Below, piece after piece: positions 1 through 9,085 of a DNA stretch of 64,000 bases (positions are counted from its first letter, which is position 1; each line of letters begins with the position of its first letter). The position numbers and the translations under genes are program-made. The notes below the pieces were generated by a model that did not search any database, had not been told where the DNA came from, and worked only from the letters and a program-made list of their open reading frames with translations. Source of the DNA: Thiorhodovibrio frisius. GTDB taxonomy: Bacteria; Pseudomonadota; Gammaproteobacteria; Chromatiales; Chromatiaceae. The DNA lies in contig NZ_CP121471.1 of the NCBI RefSeq assembly GCF_033954835.1, positions 1,916,501-1,980,500 on the forward strand, written 5' to 3'.

Positions 1-298
1 TAAGCTCGGGTTCGAGGGCGGCCAGATGCCGCTGCAGCGCCGGTTGCCGAAGGTCGGGTTTCGCTCGCGCAAGAGTATGGATGCGGATGAAATCCGGACC
101 AGCGAATTGAACAAGGTCACAGCCGACACCATCGACCTTGGCGCATTGCGTGAGGCTGGTCTGATCGGTCGCACTGTCAGCCGGGTCAAAGTCGTGCTCG
201 CGGGTCCCATCAATAAGCCCTTGCGGCTGAAAGGCCTGGCGATCACCAAAGGCGCGCGTGCGGCGATTGATGCTGCCGGTGGGTCGGTAGAGGACTGA
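1..298 (+). CDS. rplO: 50S ribosomal protein L15, C-terminal part (5' end outside window)
   Basis: The open frame enters from the left edge. The first readable residues end in GGQMPLQRRLPK, the typical glycine-rich-to-central junction of L15, followed by the folded C-terminal domain that ends in a VED tail. L15 is a late-assembling 23S rRNA-binding protein of the large subunit. The ATG at 26 is internal to this motif and is not a start. The gene stands directly before secY, as in the standard spc operon. About 98 residues are visible; the N-terminal third is missing only because of the window edge. Confidence 0.96.
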   Translation, partial: KLGFEGGQMPLQRRLPKVGFRSRKSMDADEIRTSELNKVTADTIDLGALREAGLIGRTVSRVKVVLAGPINKPLRLKGLAITKGARAAIDAAGGSVED

Positions 299-350
299 GG
301 CACTCTAGTGCGAACGGGCATTTGAACCAGCATCTGAGCAGGCAGATTTA

Positions 351-1703
351 ATGGCGCGTAATAGCGGATCAGTCAGTCAGACATTTGGCGGTATGGGGCG
401 GCTAACTGAGCTGCGCCAGCGGCTGATGTTCGTGCTTGGCGCTTTATTGGTGTATCGGATCGGAACGTTTATTCCGGTGCCGGGGGTCAATCCTGAGGCG
501 CTGGCCGCTCTGTTTGATCAAAACCAGGGTTCGATTCTCGACATGTTCAACATGTTTTCGGGAGGCGCCCTGCAGCGTGCAAGTATCTTGGCGCTCGGCA
601 TCATGCCTTACATCTCGGCGAGCATCATCATGCAGCTGATGTCGTCGGTGATTCCTCAGTTGGAACAGCTGAAAAAAGAGGGCGAGGCCGGGCGGCGCAA
701 GATTACCCAATACACGCGCTATGGCACAGTGGTGCTCGCGAGCTTTCAGGCCATTGGTATTTCAATGGCGTTGCAGGGGCAAACCGCTGGCGGCTCGGCC
801 ATTGTGGTGACCCACGGCGTTGGCTTTGTCTTTACCGCAGCCGTATCGCTGGTAACAGGAACCATGTTCCTGATGTGGCTCGGCGAGCAGATTACCGAGC
901 GAGGCATTGGCAATGGGATCTCGCTTATCATTTTCGCGGGCATTGTTGCCGGCTTGCCATCGGCCGTCGGAGGGACCTTGGAGCTGGTGCGAACCGGTGA
1001 GATGAACGCCATTGCCGTCTTGGCGCTTTTTGCATTGGCGCTGCTGGTAACGGCTTTTGTGGTCTTCGTGGAGCGCGGACAACGGCGCATTACTGTGAAT
1101 TACGCCCGTCGGCAGCAGGGGCGAAAGATGATGGCAGCGCAGAGCACCCATCTACCGCTAAAGCTGAATATGGCCGGTGTGATTCCGCCGATTTTTGCCT
1201 CCAGCATTATTCTGTTTCCGGGGACTCTGGGGCAGTGGTTCGGCCAGTCGGAAGACCTGCGCTGGCTCGCGGACCTCACCGCCAAATTTTCTCCGGGTGA
1301 GCCCCTCTATGTGCTGGCTTACTCGGCGGCTATCATTTTCTTCTGCTTTTTCTACACTGCGTTGGTGTTTAATGCGAAGGATACGGCCGACAATCTCAAG
1401 CGCTCGGGGGCTTTCATTCCGGGTATCCGTCCGGGCGAGCAGACGGCGCGCTATATCGATACCGTGATGACGCGTCTCACGGCAATTGGCGCTCTCTACA
1501 TCACAGCCGTGTGTTTGCTGCCAGAATTTCTGATCGTCGGTTGGAATGTGCCCTTTTACTTCGGCGGCACCTCACTGCTGATTGTGGTGGTGGTCGTGAT
1601 GGATTTCATGGCGCAGGTGCAGGCGCATCTGGTGTCACATCAATACGAAGGCTTGATGAAAAAGGCAAATCTCAAAGCGCCAGGTGGCGGGCTGATGCGC
1701 TGA
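351..1703 (+). CDS. secY: Protein translocase subunit SecY
   Basis: SecY is the channel-forming subunit of the SecYEG translocon in the inner membrane. The 450-residue product has the usual ten hydrophobic segments. It also shows family hallmarks: an N-terminal stretch [18 protein letters not shown], the [18 protein letters not shown] loop, and a late [13 protein letters not shown] segment in the cytoplasmic loop used for ribosome and SecA contact. It follows rplO by 52 bases and is the last long gene of the spc operon. Length and start match the family, and nothing looks damaged. Confidence 0.97.
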   Translation: MARNSGSVSQTFGGMGRLTELRQRLMFVLGALLVYRIGTFIPVPGVNPEALAALFDQNQGSILDMFNMFSGGALQRASILALGIMPYISASIIMQLMSSVIPQLEQLKKEGEAGRRKITQYTRYGTVVLASFQAIGISMALQGQTAGGSAIVVTHGVGFVFTAAVSLVTGTMFLMWLGEQITERGIGNGISLIIFAGIVAGLPSAVGGTLELVRTGEMNAIAVLALFALALLVTAFVVFVERGQRRITVNYARRQQGRKMMAAQSTHLPLKLNMAGVIPPIFASSIILFPGTLGQWFGQSEDLRWLADLTAKFSPGEPLYVLAYSAAIIFFCFFYTALVFNAKDTADNLKRSGAFIPGIRPGEQTARYIDTVMTRLTAIGALYITAVCLLPEFLIVGWNVPFYFGGTSLLIVVVVVMDFMAQVQAHLVSHQYEGLMKKANLKAPGGGLMR

Positions 1704-1882
1704 GCGCCAGGCTGGTCGTGTTGTCCGTGCCGGCAACGGTAGGTCAAGCCAACCTGGCGAAGCCAGTATCAACGCTGTCTCAGTGCATTGCTGAACCTGT
1801 CGGATTGACCGACAGCGCCTGTAGAAGTTGGCGAGCTGATGCGGCTCTGATCAAGCTCTGTAATACTTATTTGGAGACGATA

Positions 1883-1996
1883 ATGAAAGTGCGTGCTTCT
1901 GTGAAGAAAATCTGTCGGCATTGCAAGATGATCAAGCGCAATGGCACGATCCGCGTTATCTGCAAAGATCCGCGCCACAAGCAACGGCAGGGATAG
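1883..1996 (+). CDS. rpmJ: 50S ribosomal protein L36, zinc-binding form
   Basis: This 37-residue protein starts [15 protein letters not shown] and ends [10 protein letters not shown]. The ATG at 1883 follows a TTGGAGACGATA ribosome-binding stretch. The C-x2-C-x12-C-x4-H pattern is complete, so this is the C+ (zinc ribbon) form of L36. Its place between secY and rpsM is standard. A longer open frame from 1511 runs through the end of secY into this gene; only the last 38 codons are real. Confidence 0.95.
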   Translation: MKVRASVKKICRHCKMIKRNGTIRVICKDPRHKQRQG

Positions 1997-2015
1997 TCGG
2001 TGGCGATTGAGGCCA

Positions 2016-2043
2016 TTGACGTAGCGGGAAATCTTGGTATACT
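2016..2043 (+). promoter_or_regulatory. Probable sigma-70 promoter of the alpha (rpsM) operon
   Basis: A TTGACG hexamer (2016-2021) and a TATACT hexamer (2038-2043) are separated by 16 bases, close to the sigma-70 consensus. They lie between rpmJ and rpsM. The resulting transcript would have a leader of about 145 bases before rpsM. That is where gammaproteobacteria carry the S4-binding autoregulatory structure of the alpha operon. I could not fold the leader, so the S4 site is only a positional inference. Confidence 0.6.
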
Positions 2044-2195
2044 GGTTCGTTTGCTGTCCGGTCATTCAGTCGGACTGGCGACGGCTCAGGTCGAGTCGCT
2101 GACCCTACAAACAATCTAGAATTAATCGAGTCGCTAGCGCCGCAAATGTCGCGATTTGCAGAGCGCTGAATGAGTTTTTAAGGAGCTGAACGCCC

Positions 2196-2552
2196 ATGGC
2201 CCGTATTGCCGGTGTCAACATCCCTGATCGCAAGCACGCGGTGATCGCGTTGAGGTCGATTTATGGTATCGGACCCACTTTGTCGTCAAAGATCTGTGCT
2301 GCGGCAAAGGTTCCCGAGCATACCAAGATCCTGAATTTGACCGAAGAAGAAGTCGAGCGTCTGCGGACGGAAGTCGGCAAGCACTCGGTCGAGGGTGACC
2401 TGCGCCGAGAAGTGTCGATGAACATTAAGCGCTTGATGGACCTTGGCTGCAATCGGGGCATTCGCCACCGTCGCGGTCTGCCATTGCGCGGTCAGCGGAC
2501 GCGAACCAATGCGCGCACGCGCAAAGGCCCGCGCCGTCCGATCAAACGTTAA
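2196..2552 (+). CDS. rpsM: 30S ribosomal protein S13
   Basis: The 118-residue product begins [19 protein letters not shown] and has the basic C-terminal tail [18 protein letters not shown] that reaches into the tRNA sites of the small subunit. The start is preceded by TAAGGAGCTGAACGCCC, with a good Shine-Dalgarno. It is the first gene of the alpha operon. Unusually, 325 bases separate it from rpsK; in most relatives the two genes almost touch. Confidence 0.97.
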   Translation: MARIAGVNIPDRKHAVIALRSIYGIGPTLSSKICAAAKVPEHTKILNLTEEEVERLRTEVGKHSVEGDLRREVSMNIKRLMDLGCNRGIRHRRGLPLRGQRTRTNARTRKGPRRPIKR

Positions 2553-2877
2553 TCGGGTCTTTTCGGGTCGGATTCAGTCGTCGTTTCAGCCTTCACTTGA
2601 TACATCCGCGTTATTCGTGCGATGGCACAAGCATGGGACTTACGGTGAATCCCACGGATTGATTCTTCGGGGTGGAGCAAGACGATGAGAGTTGTAGGGG
2701 TCAGGGCCACGGTCGGTTTCATACCTCGCCCTGGTCAGCTGGCCTCTCATCTGTCGGGTGCTTAAAGTTGCGCTCCACCACTAATCCAGTCAGGCCGCTC
2801 TGATTTCGCCCGAGTAGCGATTTCGACTGGTAGACTTAATTTATTTTTGTTCGAGTAATTGCGAGTATTGCACGCCA
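2553..2877 (+). other. Unusually long rpsM-rpsK spacer with nested inverted repeats
   Basis: No gene is seen here. The spacer holds three nested perfect complementary pairs: GGTGGAGC (2671-2678) with GCTCCACC (2772-2779), GATGAGAG (2684-2691) with CTCTCATC (2744-2751), and CAGGGC (2702-2707) with GCCCTG (2728-2733). Just upstream, a GAATC...GATTC hairpin (2648-2666) belongs to a 29-base sequence that recurs before clpS. The layout predicts a roughly 110-nt structured RNA inside the alpha-operon transcript. Whether it is a regulatory leader for rpsK-rpsD, a processing site or an inserted repeat element cannot be decided from sequence alone. Confidence 0.55.
2644..2694 (+). repeat. Dispersed repeat, copy 1 (in rpsM-rpsK spacer)
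   Basis: The first 29 bases match 25 of 29 positions of a second copy at 8466 upstream of clpS. Both begin GGTGAATC, contain an internal GAATC/GATTC inverted repeat and end CGGGG. Similarity weakens after that (AAGA..ATGAG). No transposase is nearby. Two copies in intergenic DNA of conserved operons suggest a small non-coding repeat family of the host genome. Confidence 0.5.
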
Positions 2878-3264
2878 ATGGCTAAGCAGGTACGCACTAA
2901 AAAGAAGGTCAAGAAGCAGGTAGCGGATGGCATTGCCCATGTCCACGCCTCCTTCAATAACACCATCATCACCATTACTGATCGCCAAGGCAATGCCTTG
3001 ACCTGGGCAACCTCCGGGGGTTCGGGCTTTCGCGGGTCGCGCAAGAGCACGCCTTTTGCGGCTCAGGTCGCCGCGAGTCGGGCCGGTCAGGTTGCGAAGG
3101 AATTTGGCGTGAAGAACCTCGATGTCAACGTCAAGGGTCCGGGGCCGGGTCGTGAATCCGCCGTGCGGGCACTGAATAATGCGGGCTTTAAAGTGACCAG
3201 TATCACCGATGTCACGCCCATTCCGCACAATGGCTGTCGTCCGCCGAAGAAACGGCGTGTCTGA
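2878..3264 (+). CDS. rpsK: 30S ribosomal protein S11
   Basis: S11 forms part of the small-subunit platform near the mRNA exit. The 128-residue product shows the conserved [19 protein letters not shown] segment and the C-terminal [15 protein letters not shown]. The stretch before the ATG (TTGCGAGTATTGCACGCCA) has only a weak Shine-Dalgarno, which is odd for a ribosomal protein gene. It goes with the lost close coupling to rpsM. Next is rpsD, 17 bases downstream. Confidence 0.97.
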   Translation: MAKQVRTKKKVKKQVADGIAHVHASFNNTIITITDRQGNALTWATSGGSGFRGSRKSTPFAAQVAASRAGQVAKEFGVKNLDVNVKGPGPGRESAVRALNNAGFKVTSITDVTPIPHNGCRPPKKRRV

Positions 3265-3281
3265 TCAGGGAGGGTAGCAGC

Positions 3282-3902
3282 ATGGCAAGATATACCGGAC
3301 CGACTTGTAAATTGGCGCGTCGCGAGGGAACTGACCTCGGCCTCAAGAGCCGGGCGCGACCGCTTGATCAAAAGTGCAATTTGGAAAAAATGCCGGGACA
3401 GGCGGCGGATCGGCGTCGACGTCTTTCGGACTACGGATTGCAGTTGCGCGAAAAGCAGAAAGTCCGCCGCATTTACGGCGTGATGGAACGCCAGTTCCGC
3501 AATTACTACAAGACTGCTGCGCGCATTAAGGGGGCAACTGGCGAAAACCTGCTGCAACTTCTTGAGCGCCGACTAGACAATGTGGTCTATCGCATGGGCT
3601 TTGGGGCAACTCGTGCAGAGGCGCGCCAACTTGTCAGTCACAAGTCTGTGATCGTCAATGGCCGTGCCGTGAATATTCCGTCCTTCCAGGTTAGCGTCGA
3701 GGATGAGGTCGAAATCCGCGAGAAATCCCGGCAGCAGGTGCGCGTGCAAAGTGCCGTCGCACTGGCCGAAGGAGCAGGTTTTCCGGATTGGATCGAGGTT
3801 GACACCAAGGGATTTAAGGGCGTTTTCAAACGAATTCCAGAACGTGCGGACTTGCCGGCTGACATCAACGAGTCCCTGATCGTTGAGTTGTACTCAAAGT
3901 AA
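3282..3902 (+). CDS. rpsD: 30S ribosomal protein S4
   Basis: S4 nucleates assembly of the 16S 5' domain and in gammaproteobacteria represses translation of the alpha operon. The 206-residue product has the standard [19 protein letters not shown] start. An S4-type RNA-binding domain follows, with the [19 protein letters not shown] and [20 protein letters not shown] segments at about residues 90-130. An AGGGAGGGT ribosome-binding site precedes the ATG. Full length, no anomalies. Confidence 0.97.
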   Translation: MARYTGPTCKLARREGTDLGLKSRARPLDQKCNLEKMPGQAADRRRRLSDYGLQLREKQKVRRIYGVMERQFRNYYKTAARIKGATGENLLQLLERRLDNVVYRMGFGATRAEARQLVSHKSVIVNGRAVNIPSFQVSVEDEVEIREKSRQQVRVQSAVALAEGAGFPDWIEVDTKGFKGVFKRIPERADLPADINESLIVELYSK

Positions 3903-3925
3903 CGCACTGACGAAGAGGCTATTTC

Positions 3926-4939
3926 ATGTCCGATGTTGCCAGTGGATTCCTGAAACCGCGCATTGTTACCGTCGACGCGGTTGATGGCAGCCGGCGTCAC
4001 GCAAAAGTTTCCCTCGAGCCGCTTGAGCGTGGGTTCGGCCATACGCTTGGTAATGCGCTGCGGCGCATCCTGCTATCGTCCATGGACGGCTATGCGGTGA
4101 CCGAGGTCGAGATACAGGGCATTTTGCACGAGTATTCAGCTATCGAAGGCGTGCAGGAAGATGTTCTTGAGATTTTGCTTAACCTCAAACAGCTGGCCTT
4201 GTCGCTGCAAGGTCGTGATGAGGCGACTTTCACTCTGAGCAAAACCGGGCCTGGCACCGTGACAGCCGCGGATATCGCACTCGATCATGCGGCGGAATTG
4301 GCCAATCCGGATCTCGAAATTGCCCACCTGACCGATGCAACCGAACTCAGCATGACGCTGACCGTGCGGCGCGGACGTGGGTACGAGCCGGCAAGCGTGC
4401 GCGACATCGAAGGCGGTGAAGATCGTCCGATTGGCAAGTTGCCGCTCGACGCTTCGTTTAGCCCTGTTGTGCGTGTCGCCATTGAGGTCCAGTCGGCTCG
4501 TGTCGAACAACGAACCGATCTCGACCGTCTGGTGATCGATATCGAGACCAACGGTACTGTCGAGCCGAAGGAGGCCATTGAACGTGCAGCTCTGATTCTG
4601 CGCGATCAGTTGTCCTTTTTTGTGGAGATTGAAGATTCCGGCATCGGCGAGGACAGTGATGAGGAAGCAGCCGAGGAAGTCGGCATCGATCCGATGCTGG
4701 TGCGCCCGGTCGATGAACTTGAATTGACGGTCCGCTCGGCAAATTGCCTGAAGGCCGAGAATATCTATTTGATCGGCGACCTGATCCAGCGTACCGAGGT
4801 TGAGTTGCTGAAAACGCCCAATCTCGGCAAGAAGTCCCTGACCGAAATCAAGGACGTGCTGGCGACTCGTGGACTGTCGCTCGGCATGCGCCTTGAGCGC
4901 TGGCCGCCGGATAATGTCGAAGAATTAATGGTTAAGTAA
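3926..4939 (+). CDS. rpoA: DNA-directed RNA polymerase subunit alpha
   Basis: The alpha subunit dimerises to start RNA polymerase assembly and contacts activators and UP elements. The 337-residue protein has the N-terminal assembly domain ([23 protein letters not shown] at about residues 33-55), an acidic linker near 235-250, and a complete C-terminal domain. The latter carries the helix-hairpin-helix segment [20 protein letters not shown]. It is a few residues longer than the E. coli protein because of the acidic linker. It lies between rpsD and rplQ, as usual. Confidence 0.97.
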   Translation: MSDVASGFLKPRIVTVDAVDGSRRHAKVSLEPLERGFGHTLGNALRRILLSSMDGYAVTEVEIQGILHEYSAIEGVQEDVLEILLNLKQLALSLQGRDEATFTLSKTGPGTVTAADIALDHAAELANPDLEIAHLTDATELSMTLTVRRGRGYEPASVRDIEGGEDRPIGKLPLDASFSPVVRVAIEVQSARVEQRTDLDRLVIDIETNGTVEPKEAIERAALILRDQLSFFVEIEDSGIGEDSDEEAAEEVGIDPMLVRPVDELELTVRSANCLKAENIYLIGDLIQRTEVELLKTPNLGKKSLTEIKDVLATRGLSLGMRLERWPPDNVEELMVK

Positions 4940-4962
4940 AGCGAGTTCTCGAGGTTTGGACA

Positions 4963-5364
4963 ATGCGTCACCGCAAAGCAGGAAGGAAACTTAACCGGAC
5001 CAGCTCCCATCGCCAGGCTATGTTTCGCAACATGGCAAGCTCGCTGTTCCGTCACGAATTGATCAAGACCACATTGGCCAAGGCGAAGGAGTTGCGGCGC
5101 GTGGCCGAACCTCTGATCACCCTGGCCAAGACTGATTCCGTTCACGCCAGGCGGCTGGCCTTTGCCCGCCTGCGCGACAAGGAAATGGTTGCCAAGCTGT
5201 TCACCCAACTGGGGCCCAGATATGAAAGCCGCCCAGGGGGCTATCTGCGTATCATCAAGTGCGGCTATCGCACCGGCGATGCGGCGCCCATGGCCTACGT
5301 CGAGTTGGTTGATCGTGCGCAGCCGGACGGATCTGACACTGAGATCGAAGCCGAGGCAGCGTGA
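4963..5364 (+). CDS. rplQ: 50S ribosomal protein L17
   Basis: The product begins [20 protein letters not shown], the invariant L17 start, and contains the [25 protein letters not shown] core. At 133 residues it is of usual gammaproteobacterial length; the acidic tail EIEAEAA is common in longer versions. It ends the alpha operon and is followed 70 bases later by a strong intrinsic terminator. Confidence 0.96.
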   Translation: MRHRKAGRKLNRTSSHRQAMFRNMASSLFRHELIKTTLAKAKELRRVAEPLITLAKTDSVHARRLAFARLRDKEMVAKLFTQLGPRYESRPGGYLRIIKCGYRTGDAAPMAYVELVDRAQPDGSDTEIEAEAA

Positions 5365-5434
5365 ACCTCAGCGCATGTGCGCAGCGCACGCGTGCATGAC
5401 CGACGCTGCTGATCTTTAGGGGCGTGAGACTGCG

Positions 5435-5462
5435 AAAGCCGGGCATTGGACCCGGCTTTTTT
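5435..5462 (+). terminator. Intrinsic terminator of the alpha operon
   Basis: A perfect 9-bp stem, AAAGCCGGG (5435-5443) with CCCGGCTTT (5451-5459), closes a 7-base loop and runs into a T tract (5457-5462). It sits directly downstream of rplQ and just before the next start codon at 5477, so it separates the ribosomal operon from the adenosyltransferase gene. Confidence 0.88.
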
Positions 5463-5476
5463 GTTGGATTCGAGCC

Positions 5477-6298
5477 ATGATGCCGGGCATGACGTCAGCC
5501 GAGTGGGAGCTATCCTCCGCCGCGCTCGATGAAGCGCTGGACCCTAGGCCTGAGCGCATCGCCCTGGTGACAGATTTTGGGCCCGGTCCCTATATCGGGC
5601 AGCTGCAACTATTGGCGGCTGGCTTGGCTCCGGGACTGCCCGTCATCAACCTGCTGGACGATCTGCCTGCCTTTCGCCCGGATCTTGCGGCCTATCTGCT
5701 TCCGGGGCTGATCAGTGGCATGCCCGAGCGCACCCTGTATCTTTGCGTTGTGGACCCCGGAGTCGGTGGTGAACGCGCGACGCTCGCGTTACGTTGTGGA
5801 CAGAATTGGTTCGTCGGACCCGACAATGGTCTGCTCGCACCCCTAGTGCGGCGTTGTGCGGTGGTGGAATGCGCCCTGTGGCGCATTGATTGGCGTCCGC
5901 AATGCTACTCCGACAGTTTTCACGGCCGGGATCTGTTTCTGCCGATGGCGATTGCCTTGACCCATGGCCGTCTTCCGCTACCATGCCAGAGCTTGACAGC
6001 TGCGGATATTCAGGGATATGACGCTCCGCTAGATTGTGACCGGGTTCTCTACGTTGATCACTACGGAAACCTCATCACCGGGCTTGCGCTGGAGCCTGCC
6101 ACCCCGGATGCGCGCATCTGCGTCGGCAATCAACGTCTCGCCCAGGCGCGCACCTTCTGCGAGGCTCCAGAGGGTGCTGCCTTCTGGTATCTCAACGCTT
6201 TTGGACTTGTGGAGATTGCGGCCAATCAGGAGCGTGCGGATCGGCTATTGGGTCTGTCTGCCGGCGATGCGCTAACCTGGGAAGTTGGCAACCACTGA
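5477..6298 (+). CDS. S-adenosyl-L-methionine hydroxide adenosyltransferase (DUF62 family)
   Basis: Members of this family hydrolyse S-adenosylmethionine to adenosine and methionine, using a hydroxide held by an Asp-Arg-His triad. The 273-residue protein has the signatures in order: LVTDFG near residue 30, VDPGVG near 94, VGPDNGLL near 115, SFHGRDLF near 152, and [10 protein letters not shown] near 190. The physiological role of the family in bacteria is not settled. Start at 5477 or the in-frame ATG at 5489 are both possible. The gene begins only 14 bases after the alpha-operon terminator and ends 86 bases before icd. Confidence 0.88.
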   Translation: MMPGMTSAEWELSSAALDEALDPRPERIALVTDFGPGPYIGQLQLLAAGLAPGLPVINLLDDLPAFRPDLAAYLLPGLISGMPERTLYLCVVDPGVGGERATLALRCGQNWFVGPDNGLLAPLVRRCAVVECALWRIDWRPQCYSDSFHGRDLFLPMAIALTHGRLPLPCQSLTAADIQGYDAPLDCDRVLYVDHYGNLITGLALEPATPDARICVGNQRLAQARTFCEAPEGAAFWYLNAFGLVEIAANQERADRLLGLSAGDALTWEVGNH

Positions 6299-6383
6299 GG
6301 GCGCGCTGTTTATGAAGCCGCCCGCGACAGGGAAGCCGGTCGCCACTACCGTGGGATTTCTTTTTTTCGATCGCGAGAAGACT

Positions 6384-7646
6384 ATGACTTACAAAAAAAT
6401 TCAGGTACCTGCGCAGGGACAGAAGATTACTGTCGATGCTAGCGGCCGGCTCAATGTTCCGGATCAACCCATTATTCCCTTTATTGAAGGCGATGGGATC
6501 GGCGTTGATATCACCCCGGTGATGCGACGCGTGCTTGATGACGCTGTTGCCAGGGCCTATGGTGACAAGCGTAAGCTGGTGTGGATGGAAATCTTTGCCG
6601 GTGAAAAAGCGACCCGGGAGTATGGTGCCGACTGCTGGCTACCAGAGGAGACGCTGAGCGCGGTGCGCGATTGTGTGGTTTCGATCAAAGGACCGCTGAC
6701 CACGCCTGTTGGCGGTGGAATCCGCTCGCTGAACGTAAGCTTGCGCCAGGAGCTGGATCTTTATGTCTGTCTGCGCCCGGTGCGCTATTTTTCCGGAACC
6801 CCGAGCCCGCTGCGCGAGCCGGAGCATACCGACATGGTCATCTTCCGCGAGAACTCAGAAGACATCTATGCGGGCATCGAATGGGAGGCCGGCTCAGCCG
6901 AGGCCAAGCGCTTGATTGGTTTTTTGCAGGACGAACTCGGTGTTAGGAAAATCCGCTTCCCGAGTACCTCTGGTATCGGCATCAAGCCGGTGTCGGAGGA
7001 GGGAACCGAGCGACTGGTGCGTAAGGCAATTCAGTACGCCATCGACAATCACCGCCGGTCGGTCACCCTGGTCCACAAAGGCAATATCATGAAGTTCACC
7101 GAAGGGGCCTTCAAGACTTGGGGGTATGAGCTTGCCAAGCGCGAATTCGGCGCTAAGGAGATCGACGGTGGCCCTTGGTGCAGCTTCAAGCACCCTGAGA
7201 CGGGTGAGGACATCGTGATTAAGGACGTGATCGCGGACGCTTTCCTCCAGCAGATCCTGCTCCGCCCCAAAGAATACGACGTCATCGCGACCCTTAACCT
7301 CAACGGCGACTATATTTCAGATGCCTTGGCGGCCCAGGTTGGCGGCATTGGCATGGCCCCAGGTGCCAATCTGTCCGATCAAGTTGCCATGTTCGAGGCG
7401 ACCCATGGCACGGCGCCCAAGTACGCCGGTAAGGATCAGGTCAACCCAAGCTCGCTGTTGCTCTCGGGCGAGATGCTATTGCGCCATTTGGGTTGGAGTG
7501 AAGCCGCCGATCTGGTCATCTGCGGTATTGAGGGGGCGATTCAGGCCAAGACCGTCACTTACGACCTTGAACGACTGATGACCGGAGCGACAAAACTGAG
7601 CTGTTCCGCCTTTGGGGAAGCAGTGATTGCCAACATGGCTGCCTGA
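6384..7646 (+). CDS. icd: NADP-dependent isocitrate dehydrogenase
   Basis: This cytoplasmic TCA-cycle enzyme converts isocitrate to 2-oxoglutarate with NADP+. The product of about 420 residues aligns by eye along its whole length with E. coli Icd. Landmarks are [12 protein letters not shown], the phosphorylatable-serine region [47 protein letters not shown] and [19 protein letters not shown] chose ATG 6384 ([14 protein letters not shown]) because it follows GCGAGAAGACT and fits the family. An upstream in-frame ATG at 6285 overlaps the previous gene and adds 33 non-homologous residues. Confidence 0.96.
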   Translation: MTYKKIQVPAQGQKITVDASGRLNVPDQPIIPFIEGDGIGVDITPVMRRVLDDAVARAYGDKRKLVWMEIFAGEKATREYGADCWLPEETLSAVRDCVVSIKGPLTTPVGGGIRSLNVSLRQELDLYVCLRPVRYFSGTPSPLREPEHTDMVIFRENSEDIYAGIEWEAGSAEAKRLIGFLQDELGVRKIRFPSTSGIGIKPVSEEGTERLVRKAIQYAIDNHRRSVTLVHKGNIMKFTEGAFKTWGYELAKREFGAKEIDGGPWCSFKHPETGEDIVIKDVIADAFLQQILLRPKEYDVIATLNLNGDYISDALAAQVGGIGMAPGANLSDQVAMFEATHGTAPKYAGKDQVNPSSLLLSGEMLLRHLGWSEAADLVICGIEGAIQAKTVTYDLERLMTGATKLSCSAFGEAVIANMAA

Positions 7647-7696
7647 TCCTGGTCGCCTTGATGTATCTTCTCCGTCGGCCTGGGTCCGGCTTGGAC

Positions 7697-7728
7697 GGGC
7701 TCATGCCTTCTGGCATGAGCCCTTGTTG
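7697..7728 (+). terminator. Probable terminator after icd
   Basis: An 11-bp perfect stem, GGGCTCATGCC (7697-7707) with GGCATGAGCCC (7712-7722), encloses the four-base loop TTCT and is followed by TTGTT. The T tract is weak, but stem and loop are ideal. It lies between the convergent icd and cspD genes and might serve both strands. Confidence 0.75.
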
Positions 7729-7815
7729 GAGATTTCGTTGCCGATGGCTTGAAACAATGCATCTGGCAATATACCGAAACCCTTTGAGATTTTCGGCTCG
7801 TTCTGGGCTGGGATA

Positions 7816-8034
7816 TTAAAGATCGGGCAGCGCATCGCGCTGCACATGCGCGGCATGCAAACCTTTTGGCCCTTGGGTAACCTCAAACTGCACGCGCTGC
7901 CCTTCCCTCAGGGTCTTGTAACCCTCCATGCTGATCGATGAGAAGTGTACGAAAACATCCTCGTCACGATCCTCAGGCTTCACAAAGCCATAGCCCTTGG
8001 CATTGTTGAACCACTTTACAGTCCCCTTGGTCAT
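7816..8034 (-). CDS. cspD: Cold-shock-domain protein, CspD type
   Basis: This 72-residue nucleic-acid-binding protein has the [16 protein letters not shown] and [13 protein letters not shown]-binding motifs of cold-shock domains. The segment [17 protein letters not shown] and the divergent position next to clpS-clpA match E. coli CspD, a stationary-phase inhibitor of replication, better than CspA. The regulatory role is inferred from this synteny. It is read away from clpS and converges with icd. Confidence 0.88.
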   Translation of the reverse strand: MTKGTVKWFNNAKGYGFVKPEDRDEDVFVHFSSISMEGYKTLREGQRVQFEVTQGPKGLHAAHVQRDALPDL

Positions 8035-8540
8035 TGTCTGTCCTCCACGACATCTGTCACCTTTGGTGTTGGCGCTCTAGGTATGGGCGCTCTTGGCTTT
8101 GACGAAATGCTTGTTGTTATCTGATGCGTGCCAGCGTCCGTGCCCTGATCTTTGGTGCATCCTGAGGCATTTTTGTACCTGGCCCGCGCACTTGAATTTG
8201 GCGCATTCCGAACCCTAATTATAGATGGTTGATTTTTGAGTTCAAACTGCGCCAGGGTGCGCGTCGGCGCGACGCATCGAGCCCGGCATATCGACACAGC
8301 TCCGCTGGTCGTGGGTGCTGGACGTGAAGCGCCGGGGGCTGTATTTTCTTCCTCTAAACCCAACATCAACCATGGCATTGGCAATTCGCTGCTGCCGGTC
8401 TTGAGCCAGGCGAATCGCGGGTCTGCTATCCTAGCCTAGGCGCGCGCACCCCCGATCTGCCTTTGGGTGAATCACAGGGATTCATTCTCCGGGGCGCCAA
8501 GAGCCATGAGTGGTTGGGCTGAGAGGTTGCGTGAGAGAGG
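8035..8540. other. Divergent cspD-clpS intergenic region (about 500 bases)
   Basis: No credible gene is seen. The region must carry the divergent promoters of cspD (leftward) and clpS (rightward); an AT-rich CCTAATTATAGATGG stretch lies near 8215. Near its right end, at 8466-8516, is the second copy of the dispersed repeat found in the rpsM-rpsK spacer. CspD-family genes often have long leaders, so part of this DNA may be the cspD 5' untranslated region. Confidence 0.5.
8466..8516 (+). repeat. Dispersed repeat, copy 2 (upstream of clpS)
   Basis: The stretch starts GGTGAATC and ends CGGGG within 29 bases, with 25 of 29 identities to 2644-2672 in the same orientation. It contains a GAATC...GATTC inverted repeat. 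The copy ends about 25-50 bases before the clpS start, so it would lie in or near the clpS leader. Confidence 0.5.
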
Positions 8541-8567
8541 ATGTTGAGCAGGACGATCATAACTGGC

Positions 8568-8912
8568 ATGAGTGAGTGGCACCCAAACGACCAGGACTCG
8601 GATGAGGATCCGCATGACGGCGCCGGACTGACGGTCCAGGAATCCAAGCCGAAGCTGAAGCAGCCGCCGCGCTACAAGGTGTTGCTGCTCAACGATGACT
8701 TCACGCCCATGGAGTTCGTCGTGCATGTGCTTGAGGCCATCTTCGGCATGAGCCGCGAGAAAGCGACGCAGATCATGCTGCATGTGCATACGCGCGGGGT
8801 TGGTGTCTGTGGCGTTTTTACCCGCGACATCGCTGAGACGAAGGTCGCGCAGGTCAAGGACCACGCCCACGCCAATCAGCATCCTCTAATGTGCACTATG
8901 GAAGAGGCCTGA
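8568..8912 (+). CDS. clpS: ATP-dependent Clp protease adaptor ClpS
   Basis: ClpS captures proteins with N-end-rule residues (Leu, Phe, Tyr, Trp) and delivers them to ClpAP. The core, from [20 protein letters not shown] onward, has the Asn-Asp-Asp and Met residues that form the N-degron pocket, then the [19 protein letters not shown] segment. I prefer ATG 8568 ([10 protein letters not shown], 114 residues). ATG 8541 is possible but is directly abutted by AGAGAGG without spacing. clpA follows after 173 bases. Confidence 0.92.
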   Translation: MSEWHPNDQDSDEDPHDGAGLTVQESKPKLKQPPRYKVLLLNDDFTPMEFVVHVLEAIFGMSREKATQIMLHVHTRGVGVCGVFTRDIAETKVAQVKDHAHANQHPLMCTMEEA

Positions 8913-9085
8913 CCCCTGTGGCGATACCCTCTTTTACGGCTCCCACTAATGCGACCCTGACCCATTCCGACACTGGATGGTTACCTAGACTGGGTGGTTG
9001 CCCAGGTCTTTCTCGCTCAGGTCACCAGATCGCCAGATTCACTGAAGCTCCCAAATCAACGGCAACAATGCCCCGGGTTTAGCAG

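Noticed and set aside
1511-1882. Long N-terminal extension of the L36 frame
   Set aside because: Overlaps secY out of frame; L36 is a 37-residue protein with its own ribosome-binding site.
8891-9082. Small open frame between clpS and clpA
   Set aside because: No ribosome-binding site, Thr/Pro-rich random composition, overlaps the clpS end.
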